From positions 1 through 24,491 of the forward strand of contig USHW01000032.1 in assembly GCA_900554545.1 (NCBI GenBank): a stretch of 24,491 nucleotides of DNA, in the 5' to 3' direction. The notes beneath the pieces were generated by a model that saw only the letters and a program-made list of their open reading frames with translations, made no database searches and was not told the origin of the DNA. Position numbers and translations under genes: made by a program. The DNA comes from an uncultured Prevotella sp. (GTDB lineage Bacteria > Bacteroidota > Bacteroidia > Bacteroidales > Bacteroidaceae). Shown one piece after another: positions 16,999-22,889 of the stretch; the first letter of the stretch is position 1, and every line of letters begins with the position of its first letter.

Positions 16999-17054
16999 TG
17001 TCTTTATTTGAGTAAGATTGTCGTTGCTTATCGTACTTAAAGTTGTCCGTTTGG

Positions 17055-17090
17055 GAAAACTTTTTTATATTTTAATTTTCAAAAGTTTTC
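17055..17090 (-). promoter_or_regulatory. Inverted repeat in the nrdD leader
   Basis: GAAAACTTTT (17055-17064) and AAAAGTTTTC (17081-17090) form a perfect 10-bp inverted repeat with a 16-nt AT-rich loop. It lies between the predicted -7 box and the nrdD ATG, so it could be an operator or an RNA hairpin. No typical FNR box (TTGAT-N4-ATCAA) is visible. Confidence 0.4.
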
Positions 17091-17113
17091 TATTTTGGGT
17101 AACTTTCCGCGTG

Positions 17114-17121
17114 CAAAGGTA
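17114..17121 (-). promoter_or_regulatory. Probable -7 element of nrdDG
   Basis: TACCTTTG on the minus strand is a full match to the -7 consensus. No TTTG stands 19 nt upstream; one at 17134-17137 is only 12 nt away. A promoter helped by an activator would fit, but that is inference. Confidence 0.5.
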
Positions 17122-17185
17122 TGAAAAGTTTTTCAAACAGGATTGCTTTTTACGCGTTTTTGAATTGAAAAACAAAATAAAAATA

Positions 17186-17235
17186 CGCCTTGCCGTTTGT
17201 TGTCCGTATCGGGGACTGTTACAAACGGCAAGGCG
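17186..17235 (-). terminator. Intrinsic terminator of the hemerythrin/LuxR regulator gene
   Basis: A perfect 15-bp stem (CGCCTTGCCGTTTGT, 17186-17200, with 17221-17235) has a 20-nt loop. On the minus strand it is followed by TATTTTTATTTTGTTTTT. It starts 31 nt after the stop codon of the regulator gene. Confidence 0.85.
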
Positions 17236-17265
17236 CATGTCCTGCCTTTTATTGCAAACTTGAGG

Positions 17266-18222
17266 CTAAAGCTTGACTGACGATATGTCGACAAGGTTGT
17301 TTACGATGGCATAAATCGTCAGTCCTGCCGGACTGTGGATTTGCAGCTTGCGCGCTATGTTGCGGCGGTGGGTGATGACCGTGTTGATGGAAATGCACAG
17401 GTGGTCGGCAATCTCCTTGTTCGTCATGCCTTGCACGAGGCTTACGATGACGTCTTTCTCCCTGTCGCTGAGCACTTCGCTGCCGTCCTGGTTCCGGCTA
17501 ATCATTTTCGAAATCTTTACGCTTACGTTGTTCTGCTTGTATTTCAGTTCAAGTTTCCTGATAGCGGGGATGAATATGCTTTCCTCCACGAGCGAGTGGT
17601 TTTCAAGCCACTCTTCGTTGTTGTACAGCTTGTAAAGCGTGGCCGTAAGCAGGTTGTTGTGCTGTATGTCGCTCGGAAGGTATTTTATTATGATGTTTTT
17701 CAGTTCGCGCAGTTTCTGGTCTGTCTGTCCGTGCTTCTTCGAGAAGGTCTCCATGTCGTAGTCGTCGCTGACTTTTCCGGCCAGCAGGTTGTCCACGTAT
17801 GGGAACACCGTTTTCTCCTCGTACTGCATGTGCTTTCTTATTTCATGGGCGTACTCGTCGTATAGCTTCATTATCAGGCGCGCCAGGTTGTCGTTGTCAT
17901 CAAGAGCTGCGGCCAGTTCCTTGCGTATAGTGGGCAGTTGGAAGTTGAGATAATACTCGTGCGACGCCTTCAGGTAGTGCAGCAGTGTAGGAATTGAGAA
18001 GCGTCCGCCGTCGTCTATGTCGCGGTGTCCGTTGATTGAGAAGTTCACCACGGCGAGAAACGTGTATGTATCTACGCCTTGGTCTTCACAGACTTCGCGC
18101 ACAGTCTTGTCGCCGAAGCCGAGGTTTATACCGAACCTGCCGAGGCTTTGCAGAATGTTGTAGTTGTCGGCGATAAGCGATATCATCTTGTCGTCAGCCT
18201 CGTACATCTTGTTGTTCTTCAT
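17266..18222 (-). CDS. Hemerythrin-like (RIC-type) sensor fused to a LuxR-type DNA-binding domain
   Basis: This 318-residue protein combines a di-iron hemerythrin-like module with a LuxR/GerE helix-turn-helix. I take the ATG at 18222 (MKNNKMYEADDK); an upstream in-frame ATG at 18306 would add 28 residues that look non-coding. Residues 15-60 resemble the N-terminal domain of RIC/ScdA/YtfE iron-sulfur repair proteins, but the usual 'FGIDxCCGG' reads 'FGINLGFG' (30-37), so both cysteines are missing. Hemerythrin ligands are suggested by His88, His131, Glu135, His164, His209 and Glu213. Residues 251-315 ('LSDREKDVIVSLVQGMTNKE', 'SINTVITHRRNIARKLQIHS') are a canonical LuxR HTH. I infer a transcription factor that senses nitric oxide, oxygen or redox state. 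The next genes on the same strand are nrdDG, separated by a terminator. Its targets are unknown. Confidence 0.88.
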   Translation of the reverse strand: MKNNKMYEADDKMISLIADNYNILQSLGRFGINLGFGDKTVREVCEDQGVDTYTFLAVVNFSINGHRDIDDGGRFSIPTLLHYLKASHEYYLNFQLPTIRKELAAALDDNDNLARLIMKLYDEYAHEIRKHMQYEEKTVFPYVDNLLAGKVSDDYDMETFSKKHGQTDQKLRELKNIIIKYLPSDIQHNNLLTATLYKLYNNEEWLENHSLVEESIFIPAIRKLELKYKQNNVSVKISKMISRNQDGSEVLSDREKDVIVSLVQGMTNKEIADHLCISINTVITHRRNIARKLQIHSPAGLTIYAIVNNLVDISSVKL

Positions 18223-18275
18223 TGTCCGCCTGTTTTTGTAGCCTATGCCTTCGTTTTCCTTTTTTCTTTCAGTTG

Positions 18276-18283
18276 CAAAGTAA
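18276..18283 (-). promoter_or_regulatory. Weak -7-like element before the regulator gene
   Basis: TTACTTTG on the minus strand, about 54 nt before the ATG at 18222, with ATTG (18304-18307) 20 nt further upstream. Both boxes deviate from consensus by one base. The position supports the shorter start: an mRNA starting near 18269 could not include the ATG at 18306. Confidence 0.4.
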
Positions 18284-18297
18284 CTTATTTTCCGTGA

Positions 18298-18328
18298 ATT
18301 GTGCAATCATAATATATAGGTATTTTTG
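18298..18328 (+). promoter_or_regulatory. Possible plus-strand promoter before repeat C and the small gene/rpe
   Basis: ATTG (18298-18301), 19 nt, then TATTTTTG (18321-18328). One mismatch in the -33 box. If used, the transcript would run through repeat element copy C before reaching the 41-residue gene and rpe, giving a leader of more than 300 nt. Confidence 0.4.
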
Positions 18329-18398
18329 TGCTCGCGAGTATGTGCATCCGTACCTATTAATGATGTACGTCATGCTTTTGCCGTGTCTGTGGCGGCGT

Positions 18399-18509
18399 AA
18401 AAGGTCATGTTCCGCATTCTAAAAGGTCATGTTTTGCAGCCTGAAAGGTCGTGTTTTGCAATCTAAAAAACGGCCTTTTGTAACGCGTTGGCAACCAGGA
18501 TGTTATGCG
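18399..18509 (+). repeat. Dispersed repeat element, copy C: four 22-nt units plus 23-nt tail
   Basis: Units lie at 18399-18420, 18421-18442, 18443-18464 and 18465-18486. The tail at 18487-18509 reads GTTGGCAACCAGGATGTTAT followed by GCG. Units 1-3 are the clearest direct repeats in the window (AAAAGGTCATGTT twice, GAAAGGTCGTGTTTTGCA once). Unit 4 is partly complementary to unit 3, allowing a hairpin with two mismatches. Confidence 0.88.
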
Positions 18510-18651
18510 GGTAGCTGCATGGTGCAGGCCGGTGCAGGCCGGGTGGGGCGCAGGATGAGCCGCACGAGGTAAAAAAACATGGAGCAATGTGTAATAAAAC
18601 CCGGTTGCAGGCGTTACATAAATAAAGAATGTAAACCAAATGGACATGCCT

Positions 18652-18777
18652 ATGAAGTATTTTACGCAAGAAGAAAAGTCGCCGTCGTTCAAGACGTTGA
18701 ATTTAATCAGGCAGATTGCCTACACGTACCGCGTGGTGAAAGTGAACGGGCAGGCCGAGGCTTATTGTCTTAACTGA
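18652..18777 (+). CDS. Small protein of 41 residues upstream of rpe, function unknown
   Basis: ATG at 18652 to TGA at 18775-18777 encodes MKYFTQEEKSPSFKTLNLIR followed by QIAYTYRVVKVNGQAEAYCLN. The composition looks like a real small protein: a charged start, an amphipathic 'TLNLIRQIAYTYRVVKVNG' centre and a defined end. From memory, similar short proteins ('LIRQIAYTYRV...CLN') occur in other Bacteroidales genomes, usually unnamed; this is unverified. It ends 18 nt before the rpe ATG on the same strand, so the two may be co-transcribed. There is no signal peptide, membrane segment or metal motif, apart from a single Cys near the end. The function is not known. Confidence 0.7.
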   Translation: MKYFTQEEKSPSFKTLNLIRQIAYTYRVVKVNGQAEAYCLN

Positions 18778-18795
18778 CGCAATACGGGATTGGTT

Positions 18796-19446
18796 ATGGC
18801 TACAATGGTATCACCTTCGCTGCTGGCTGCCAACTTCATCAACCTGCAGGGCGACATAGAAATGATTAACAGGAGTGAGGCCGACTGGCTTCACCTTGAC
18901 GTGATGGACGGTGTGTTTGTTCCCAACATCTCGTTCGGCTTTCCCGTGATTGATGCGGTTGCCCGTGTCTGCAAGAAACCTCTCGACGTGCATTTCATGA
19001 TAGAGAAGCCTGAACGCTATGTATTGCGCACGGCCAAGACGGGCGCGATGATGATGAACGTTCACTACGAGGCTTGTACACATCTTGACCGCACAATACA
19101 CGAAATCCACTCTGCCGGAATGAAGGCCGGCGTCACTCTTAACCCCTCAACGCCGGTGTGCATGCTTGAGGACGTGATAGCCGAGGTTGACATGGTGCTG
19201 CTTATGAGCGTAAATCCCGGTTTCGGTGGTCAGTCGTTCATAGAGAACACTATAAATAAGGTGAAGCGTCTGCGCAGGCTTATTGAGGAGTCAGGCTCGC
19301 ATGCTTTGATAGAGGTTGACGGGGGAGTGCAGGCCGACACGGCGCCGAGGCTCGTGGCCGCAGGCGTTGACGTGCTTGTGAGCGGCAGTTACATATTTAA
19401 GGCTGCCGACCCTGAGGCTAAAATAAGCGAGCTGAAAAGACTTTGA
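18796..19446 (+). CDS. rpe: Ribulose-phosphate 3-epimerase
   Basis: This 216-residue TIM-barrel enzyme interconverts ribulose-5-phosphate and xylulose-5-phosphate in the pentose phosphate pathway. Family blocks are all present: 'VSPSLLAANF', 'WLHLDVMDGVFVPN' (metal-binding His and Asp), 'LDVHFMIEKPERYV', 'VDMVLLMSVNPGFGGQSF' and 'LIEVDGGVQADTAP', with the second catalytic Asp in VDGG and a phosphate-binding 'VSGSYIF'. I chose the ATG at 18796 (MATMVSPS); a TTG at 18790 and an ATG at 18805 are alternatives with little effect on the protein. It follows the 41-residue gene by 18 nt and is convergent with the sigma-factor gene. A long inverted repeat at 19458-19577 lies between the two 3' ends. 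Confidence 0.96.
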   Translation: MATMVSPSLLAANFINLQGDIEMINRSEADWLHLDVMDGVFVPNISFGFPVIDAVARVCKKPLDVHFMIEKPERYVLRTAKTGAMMMNVHYEACTHLDRTIHEIHSAGMKAGVTLNPSTPVCMLEDVIAEVDMVLLMSVNPGFGGQSFIENTINKVKRLRRLIEESGSHALIEVDGGVQADTAPRLVAAGVDVLVSGSYIFKAADPEAKISELKRL

Positions 19447-19457
19447 TGTAATTGCGG

Positions 19458-19577
19458 ATTAAGAGTCGGGAAATTAAGAATTAAGAGTTAAGAATTAAGA
19501 AAAATACTCTTGCTGGTTGTTGCAAGGCATGTTTTCTTAATTCTTAACTCTTAATTCTTAATTTCACGACTCTTAAT
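19458..19577. repeat. 46-bp near-perfect inverted repeat between rpe and the sigma-factor gene
   Basis: The arms are 19458-19503 and 19532-19577, with one mismatch and a 28-nt loop. They are built from repeated TTAAGAATTAAGAG-type motifs. The repeat lies 11 nt after each of the two convergent stop codons, so it can act as a transcription end for both. A shorter relative occurs at 22797-22871. Confidence 0.85.
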
Positions 19578-19588
19578 TCGTATTTATA

Positions 19589-20185
19589 TCAGTCCAATTG
19601 CAGGGCTATATTATGTTCCCTTGTCATCCGGCGCAGGTTGAGTATTGCGTATCTCATCCTTCCGAGCGACGTGTTGATGCTCACGCCGGTAAGTTCGGCG
19701 ATTTCCTTGAACGACAGGTTCTGGTAAAAACGCATGAACACCACTTCGCGTTGCGTAGGCGGCAGCATGTTCATCATTTTCTTTACGTCGGTCATGATTT
19801 GGTCGTTGACATAGCGGTTCTCCACGTTTATGTCAAGGATGTCGTTCTTGCTGAGGTTCGAGAGGTTGTTTTCCTCTGACAGCTCGATAAGGTTGCGTGC
19901 GCGTTGCTCCCTGTACCAGTCCATCATTACGTTGTGGGCTATGCGCATAATCCATGCGCTGAACTTGCCGCTGTCAACGTAGCGTTTCTCATGGAGCTTG
20001 GTTATAACTTTTACGAAAGTCTCTTGGAACAAGTCGTTTGCCTTGTCTTCATCTCTTACCACGAACAGGATGTATGAGAACAGCTTGCTTTGGTTGCGCG
20101 ACAAAAGTTCATCGAAGGCACTGTTGTCTCCGTCAATGTAGGCCAAGGCGAGTTCCTCGTCGGTCAATACGTTCAAATTTTTCAT
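19589..20185 (-). CDS. Sigma-70 family RNA polymerase sigma factor, ECF-like
   Basis: This 198-residue sigma factor has only regions 2 and 4. I take the ATG at 20185 (MKNLNVLTDEELALAYIDGD); an in-frame ATG at 20269 would add 28 residues without family character. Region 2 covers about 20-98 ('NSAFDELLSRNQSKLFSYIL', 'DLFQETFVKVI', 'FSAWIMRIAHNVMMDWYREQ'), and region 4 about 140-190 ('LPPTQREVVFMRFYQNLSFK' then 'EIAELTGVSINTSLGRMRYA'). No anti-sigma gene is next to it, unlike many SusC-linked ECF factors. That suggests a stand-alone factor of the type widely conserved in Bacteroidetes. A consensus promoter stands about 150 nt upstream, leaving a leader of about 140 nt. Which genes it controls cannot be told. 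Confidence 0.92.
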   Translation of the reverse strand: MKNLNVLTDEELALAYIDGDNSAFDELLSRNQSKLFSYILFVVRDEDKANDLFQETFVKVITKLHEKRYVDSGKFSAWIMRIAHNVMMDWYREQRARNLIELSEENNLSNLSKNDILDINVENRYVNDQIMTDVKKMMNMLPPTQREVVFMRFYQNLSFKEIAELTGVSINTSLGRMRYAILNLRRMTREHNIALQLD

Positions 20186-20332
20186 TATTACTTTTTTGTT
20201 CTTGAAGTAATGATGTTCCGATAGGCAAGAAATGTTGTCAATTGTTATTATTGTTGTTTTCTTCTGCAAATACGGCGCAAACGAGTTGAAAGTAAGCCTG
20301 CCTGCAATTTACCGGCTGCAGTTTATCTCATG

Positions 20333-20363
20333 CAAAGATAAGGATATTGGTCTGCTTTGCAAA
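20333..20363 (-). promoter_or_regulatory. Consensus promoter of the sigma-factor gene
   Basis: On the minus strand TTTG (20360-20363), exactly 19 nt, then TATCTTTG (20333-20340): a complete match. The start near 20326 gives an untranslated leader of about 140 nt, long enough for post-transcriptional control. Confidence 0.85.
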
Positions 20364-20447
20364 AAAATATTTAATAAAATGCGCGTTAGGTTGTCATATT
20401 TTAACAAAATGCGGCGTGCCTATGGCATGTAAGAACAATCCCGGAGT

Positions 20448-20966
20448 TCAGTCGGGGTCAAATTCTAATGCGTCGATGTCTTTTATCCCGGGTATGCCAA
20501 GGTAGGTTTTCTGTATGCCGAAAATGGCTATGCGCCGGCCCTTGTTGCCGGGGTTGTCCTTCAGGTTGAGTATGGCGCGGTATTTTTGCTGATGCAGTTG
20601 TATTGCTATTACGTTGTTGAAATCAGTCTCTGCCGGGTCGTCGGCCATGAGTATGGCCGTTGGGTAGGTGAATGCCGGTTCGAACTGGTATCTTATTTTA
20701 TTGTTCGCACCGGTTGCCGCGCCTACAATGTAGCCTTTGACCCATACCTGCCGGCCTATGTCATTGCTGCGGAAAGTGGCTACATCCACTACGCTGCCTG
20801 TGGGAAAGCCGTCGTCTTCGCCTCCTCCAACTTCTTCAATCCAGCCTCCGCTGTCGTCGGCAGGCTGCGTTGTTTGTTCTTTTTCGTTTTCAAGCTCCAC
20901 CTTCTCGCATGAACTTAATGAGATGGCGGCCGACAGAATCAGGGTGATTATTTTTAGTCTTTTCAT
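20448..20966 (-). CDS. DUF6359-type OB-fold-like lipoprotein
   Basis: This 172-residue lipoprotein has a lipobox LSSC (Cys20) and then an acidic linker rich in Glu, Gly and Asp (about 22-60). Residues about 62-170 match, from memory, the DUF6359 domain common in secreted Bacteroidales proteins: 'VVDVATFRSNDIGRQVWVKG', 'YIVGAATG', 'TAILMADDPAETDFNNVIAI' and 'LKDNPGNKGRRIAIFGIQKT'. This pattern suggests an OB-like beta-barrel, and the molecular role is unknown. It is transcribed alone from a near-consensus promoter only about 20 nt upstream. Copies of this domain often occur inside larger surface proteins; here it stands by itself. Confidence 0.82.
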   Translation of the reverse strand: MKRLKIITLILSAAISLSSCEKVELENEKEQTTQPADDSGGWIEEVGGGEDDGFPTGSVVDVATFRSNDIGRQVWVKGYIVGAATGANNKIRYQFEPAFTYPTAILMADDPAETDFNNVIAIQLHQQKYRAILNLKDNPGNKGRRIAIFGIQKTYLGIPGIKDIDALEFDPD

Positions 20967-20989
20967 GGTAAACGGAGTGTAGTCTTTCG

Positions 20990-21021
20990 CAAAAATAGGT
21001 AAATCCCGTCAAACGTCCAAA
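20990..21021 (-). promoter_or_regulatory. Promoter of the DUF6359-type lipoprotein gene
   Basis: On the minus strand TTTG (21018-21021), 20 nt, then TATTTTTG (20990-20997). The expected transcript start is near 20983, giving a short leader of about 17 nt. Confidence 0.75.
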
Positions 21022-21046
21022 CAAAGCGGATGAAAATGTTTGTTTC

Positions 21047-21118
21047 ATAAAAAGAGGTTGACGCAGGATGCAGCCAACCTCTGACGATTTCGTTAAAATC
21101 TTCGAAATCATAAATAAG
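21047..21118 (-). ncRNA. Candidate small RNA with own promoter and terminator
   Basis: A promoter at 21125-21156 would start a transcript near 21118. It could fold into two hairpins: GATTTCG (21086-21092) with CGAAATC (21103-21109), then AGAGGTTG (21053-21060) with CAACCTCT (21075-21082), the latter followed on the minus strand by TTTTT. The predicted RNA is about 70 nt. An open frame starting at 21111 runs through it and on into the next gene, so a leader peptide/attenuator cannot be excluded, but its codons look unconvincing. Confidence 0.5.
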
Positions 21119-21124
21119 ATGTCG

Positions 21125-21156
21125 CAAATATAGCGTTTTATAATGTAAAATGCAAA
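21125..21156 (-). promoter_or_regulatory. Promoter of the candidate small RNA
   Basis: On the minus strand TTTG (21153-21156), 20 nt, then TATATTTG (21125-21132). It is a good consensus match with no protein gene close behind it, which is what points to a non-coding transcript. Confidence 0.65.
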
Positions 21157-21334
21157 TTTTACGCATTAAAAATCTAATATTTAACATTTTGTCGCTTTTT
21201 GTGTTCCTCTTTGTGATGTTTTTCCGTCACAAAGTTTGCGTGTGTTGAAAGCGGGCGTGGAGGCGGCTGCGCAGCCGCAAGGCGGCCGTTGCCAATATGG
21301 CTTGCACCGTTATAGGCCGTGGCCGTGGGCGTAT

Positions 21335-21445
21335 GGCGTAACATCCTGGTTCACAGCGCATTGCAAAAGACCGTGTTTCGCAATGCGAAACACGGCCTTT
21401 TGCAGGGTAAAACGTGGCTTTTTGCAACGTAAGACACGGTCAACG
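21335..21445 (-). repeat. Dispersed repeat element, copy D: four 22-nt units plus 23-nt tail
   Basis: Read on the minus strand the units are 21424-21445, 21402-21423, 21380-21401 and 21358-21379, then the tail at 21335-21357 (ending AACCAGGATGTTACGCC). Units 3-4 form arms of 20 bp with one mismatch (21363-21382 with 21384-21403). It lies 37 nt behind the MFS gene. Confidence 0.88.
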
Positions 21446-21482
21446 ATGACGCCAAAAGCGGCATGCGGCCGGAAGAGTGTCT

Positions 21483-22724
21483 TTATCTTAGTTTGTTGCG
21501 GTTGTAATGCGGCGTAACTTTCATGTTGAAATAAATCATTGATACGAGGCAAAGCACGGAGCCGATGAGGTAAACCATGTAAAAGGTGAAGTGCTGGGCT
21601 ATGAGTCCGCTGGTGGCGATGCCTATGCCTATGCCAACGTCCCATGCCGTGAGGTATGTGCTTGTGGCCGTGGCGCGCTGGTTGTTGGGCGCAAGGTTGA
21701 TGTAAAGCGTGTTCATCGCAGGGAAGATGACGCCGAAGCCAATGCCGAGCAATAGCGGCACGGCGAAGAACATTGCTTCGGCGGCGCCCATGCAGGCAGG
21801 CGCTACGAAGCGGCACATGCTTAGCATGAAAAAAGCCAGCACTACGGGGTATAGCCCGATGTGTATGCACTGTGTGATATAACCTTGGTCTACCTTTTTG
21901 CCGGCTACGAGGCGTGATGCGCCCATGCCGGCTGCCATGAGGGTGAAGAAAAAGCCCGATGGCACGTCGAGGTGTATTTCGCGCGCGTACATTGCGACGA
22001 AGTTCGTCGTGGCGCCATAGGGTATGGAGAGCATCAGCAGGGCTATGCTGACGGGTATCCCTTTCAGCAGGATGAAACGGTCGAGCGACAGTTTGCGTGT
22101 CGGCTTGGCCGGGGTTGTGCCCGTCTGTAGCTTTTCATTCAGTCTTGTTTTTATTGTTTCGGGCGTGCGCGGCTTTACGCATACGGCGCATATCAATCCC
22201 ACGGCGCTGAAGGCCATGCCGGTGAGGAATATGTTTGTATAGCTAACATGCCCGTGCATGAAAAGTCCGGTCATGGGGCCGAGTGCCATGGCGATGTTGT
22301 TGGTAAGTCCGTAATACCCCAGGGCTTCGCCGCGGCGGCTGCTCGGCGTTATGTCTACGCAGAGCGTGTTGCCGCCGACAGTGACGCTGCTGAAGGCAAT
22401 TCCGTGCAGGGCGCGCAGCACGATGAACCATGCCAGCACTCCGGCGGCTATGTAGCCGAGGAAGATTGACGCGCAGATGAAATAGCAGAATATGTAAATG
22501 GGCTTTCGTGGAAATTTGTCCATCAGGAAGCCGGAGAACGGACGTATGCACAGGCCGCTGACCGTGTAGCAGCTTAATATTGCGCCAAGCATGGCCGCAG
22601 GGCAGTTGTAAGTCTCCCTAAGGTAGAACGGCAGGACAGGGATGAGTATCCAAAAACCGAAAAACAGCAGGAAGTTTGCTGCCAGAATGAATATGTAGCT
22701 GCTGGTGAAAAGGCGCTCTTTCAT
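21483..22724 (-). CDS. MFS transporter, probably drug/sugar efflux type
   Basis: This 413-residue inner-membrane protein shows the spacing of about 12 hydrophobic helices. The first begins 'YIFILAANFLLFFGFWILIP'. The major facilitator loop between helices 2 and 3 reads 'GFLMDKFPRKPIY', a variant of motif A (GxLxDrxGRrp). A central charged loop ('KPRTPETIKTRLNEKLQTGT', about residues 188-207) separates the two six-helix halves. It resembles the arabinose-efflux/multidrug-type transporters common in Bacteroidetes, but the substrate cannot be derived. It lies 165 nt downstream of pheS on the same strand, with an inverted repeat between them, so it may be partly co-transcribed with pheS. I see no clear promoter of its own. 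Repeat copy D follows its stop. Confidence 0.9.
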   Translation of the reverse strand: MKERLFTSSYIFILAANFLLFFGFWILIPVLPFYLRETYNCPAAMLGAILSCYTVSGLCIRPFSGFLMDKFPRKPIYIFCYFICASIFLGYIAAGVLAWFIVLRALHGIAFSSVTVGGNTLCVDITPSSRRGEALGYYGLTNNIAMALGPMTGLFMHGHVSYTNIFLTGMAFSAVGLICAVCVKPRTPETIKTRLNEKLQTGTTPAKPTRKLSLDRFILLKGIPVSIALLMLSIPYGATTNFVAMYAREIHLDVPSGFFFTLMAAGMGASRLVAGKKVDQGYITQCIHIGLYPVVLAFFMLSMCRFVAPACMGAAEAMFFAVPLLLGIGFGVIFPAMNTLYINLAPNNQRATATSTYLTAWDVGIGIGIATSGLIAQHFTFYMVYLIGSVLCLVSMIYFNMKVTPHYNRNKLR

Positions 22725-22796
22725 CGTGTTGAATTGAGAGTTAAGGATTAAGCGTTGTGAAAAAATGTCACGCCTCCATGTGTACCGTATAATTAA

Positions 22797-22871
22797 AGAG
22801 TTAAGAATTAAGAAAGGCTGTGTGTCTTGTCTGGTTTGCCAACCGCCACACCTTTCTTAATTCTTAACTCT
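22797..22871. repeat. Inverted repeat between pheS and the MFS gene
   Basis: A perfect 21-bp pair (22797-22817 with 22851-22871) extends through a 1-nt bulge into TGTG/CACA. The arms contain the same AGAGTTAAGAATTAAGAAA motif as the repeat at 19458-19577. It begins 18 nt behind the pheS stop codon and may end its transcript, although no pure T run follows. Confidence 0.8.
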
Positions 22872-22889
22872 TGGTTCTTAATTCCCTTG

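Larger units (their letters stand above)
18223..18651. other. Intergenic region between the regulator and the 41-residue small gene
   Basis: The region contains the regulator's weak promoter, a possible plus-strand promoter (18298-18328), repeat copy C, and after it a GC-rich stretch (18510-18570) with a short direct repeat GGTGCAGGCCGGTGCAGGCC. A 64-codon open frame starting at 18579 overlaps the small gene in another frame and is not convincing. Confidence 0.55.
20967..21482. other. 516-nt intergenic region with small-RNA candidate and repeat D
   Basis: From left to right it holds the DUF6359 gene promoter, the candidate small RNA with its promoter, an AT-rich stretch, a short hairpin (CTTTGTGA 21209-21216 with TCACAAAG 21227-21234), a GC-rich palindrome GCGGCTGCGCAGCCGC near 21263-21278, and repeat copy D. 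No protein gene is convincing. Confidence 0.55.

Noticed and set aside
16999..17150. FNR box or NrdR box upstream of nrdD
   Set aside because: No TTGAT-N4-ATCAA and no paired NrdR-like sites could be found by eye; only the AAAACTTTT-type inverted repeat is present.
18399..18486. Possible CRISPR array
   Set aside because: Units are contiguous 22-nt repeats with no spacers, only four per locus, with internal hairpins, and no cas genes are present.
18579..18773. 64-codon frame overlapping the 41-residue small gene
   Set aside because: Its composition is irregular, and the alternative frame (18652-18777) looks far more protein-like and is better placed before rpe.
20890..21111. 73-codon frame starting inside the candidate small RNA
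   Set aside because: It overlaps the start of the DUF6359-type gene in another frame, spans a terminator and a promoter, and has no protein-like pattern. A leader peptide remains only a remote possibility.
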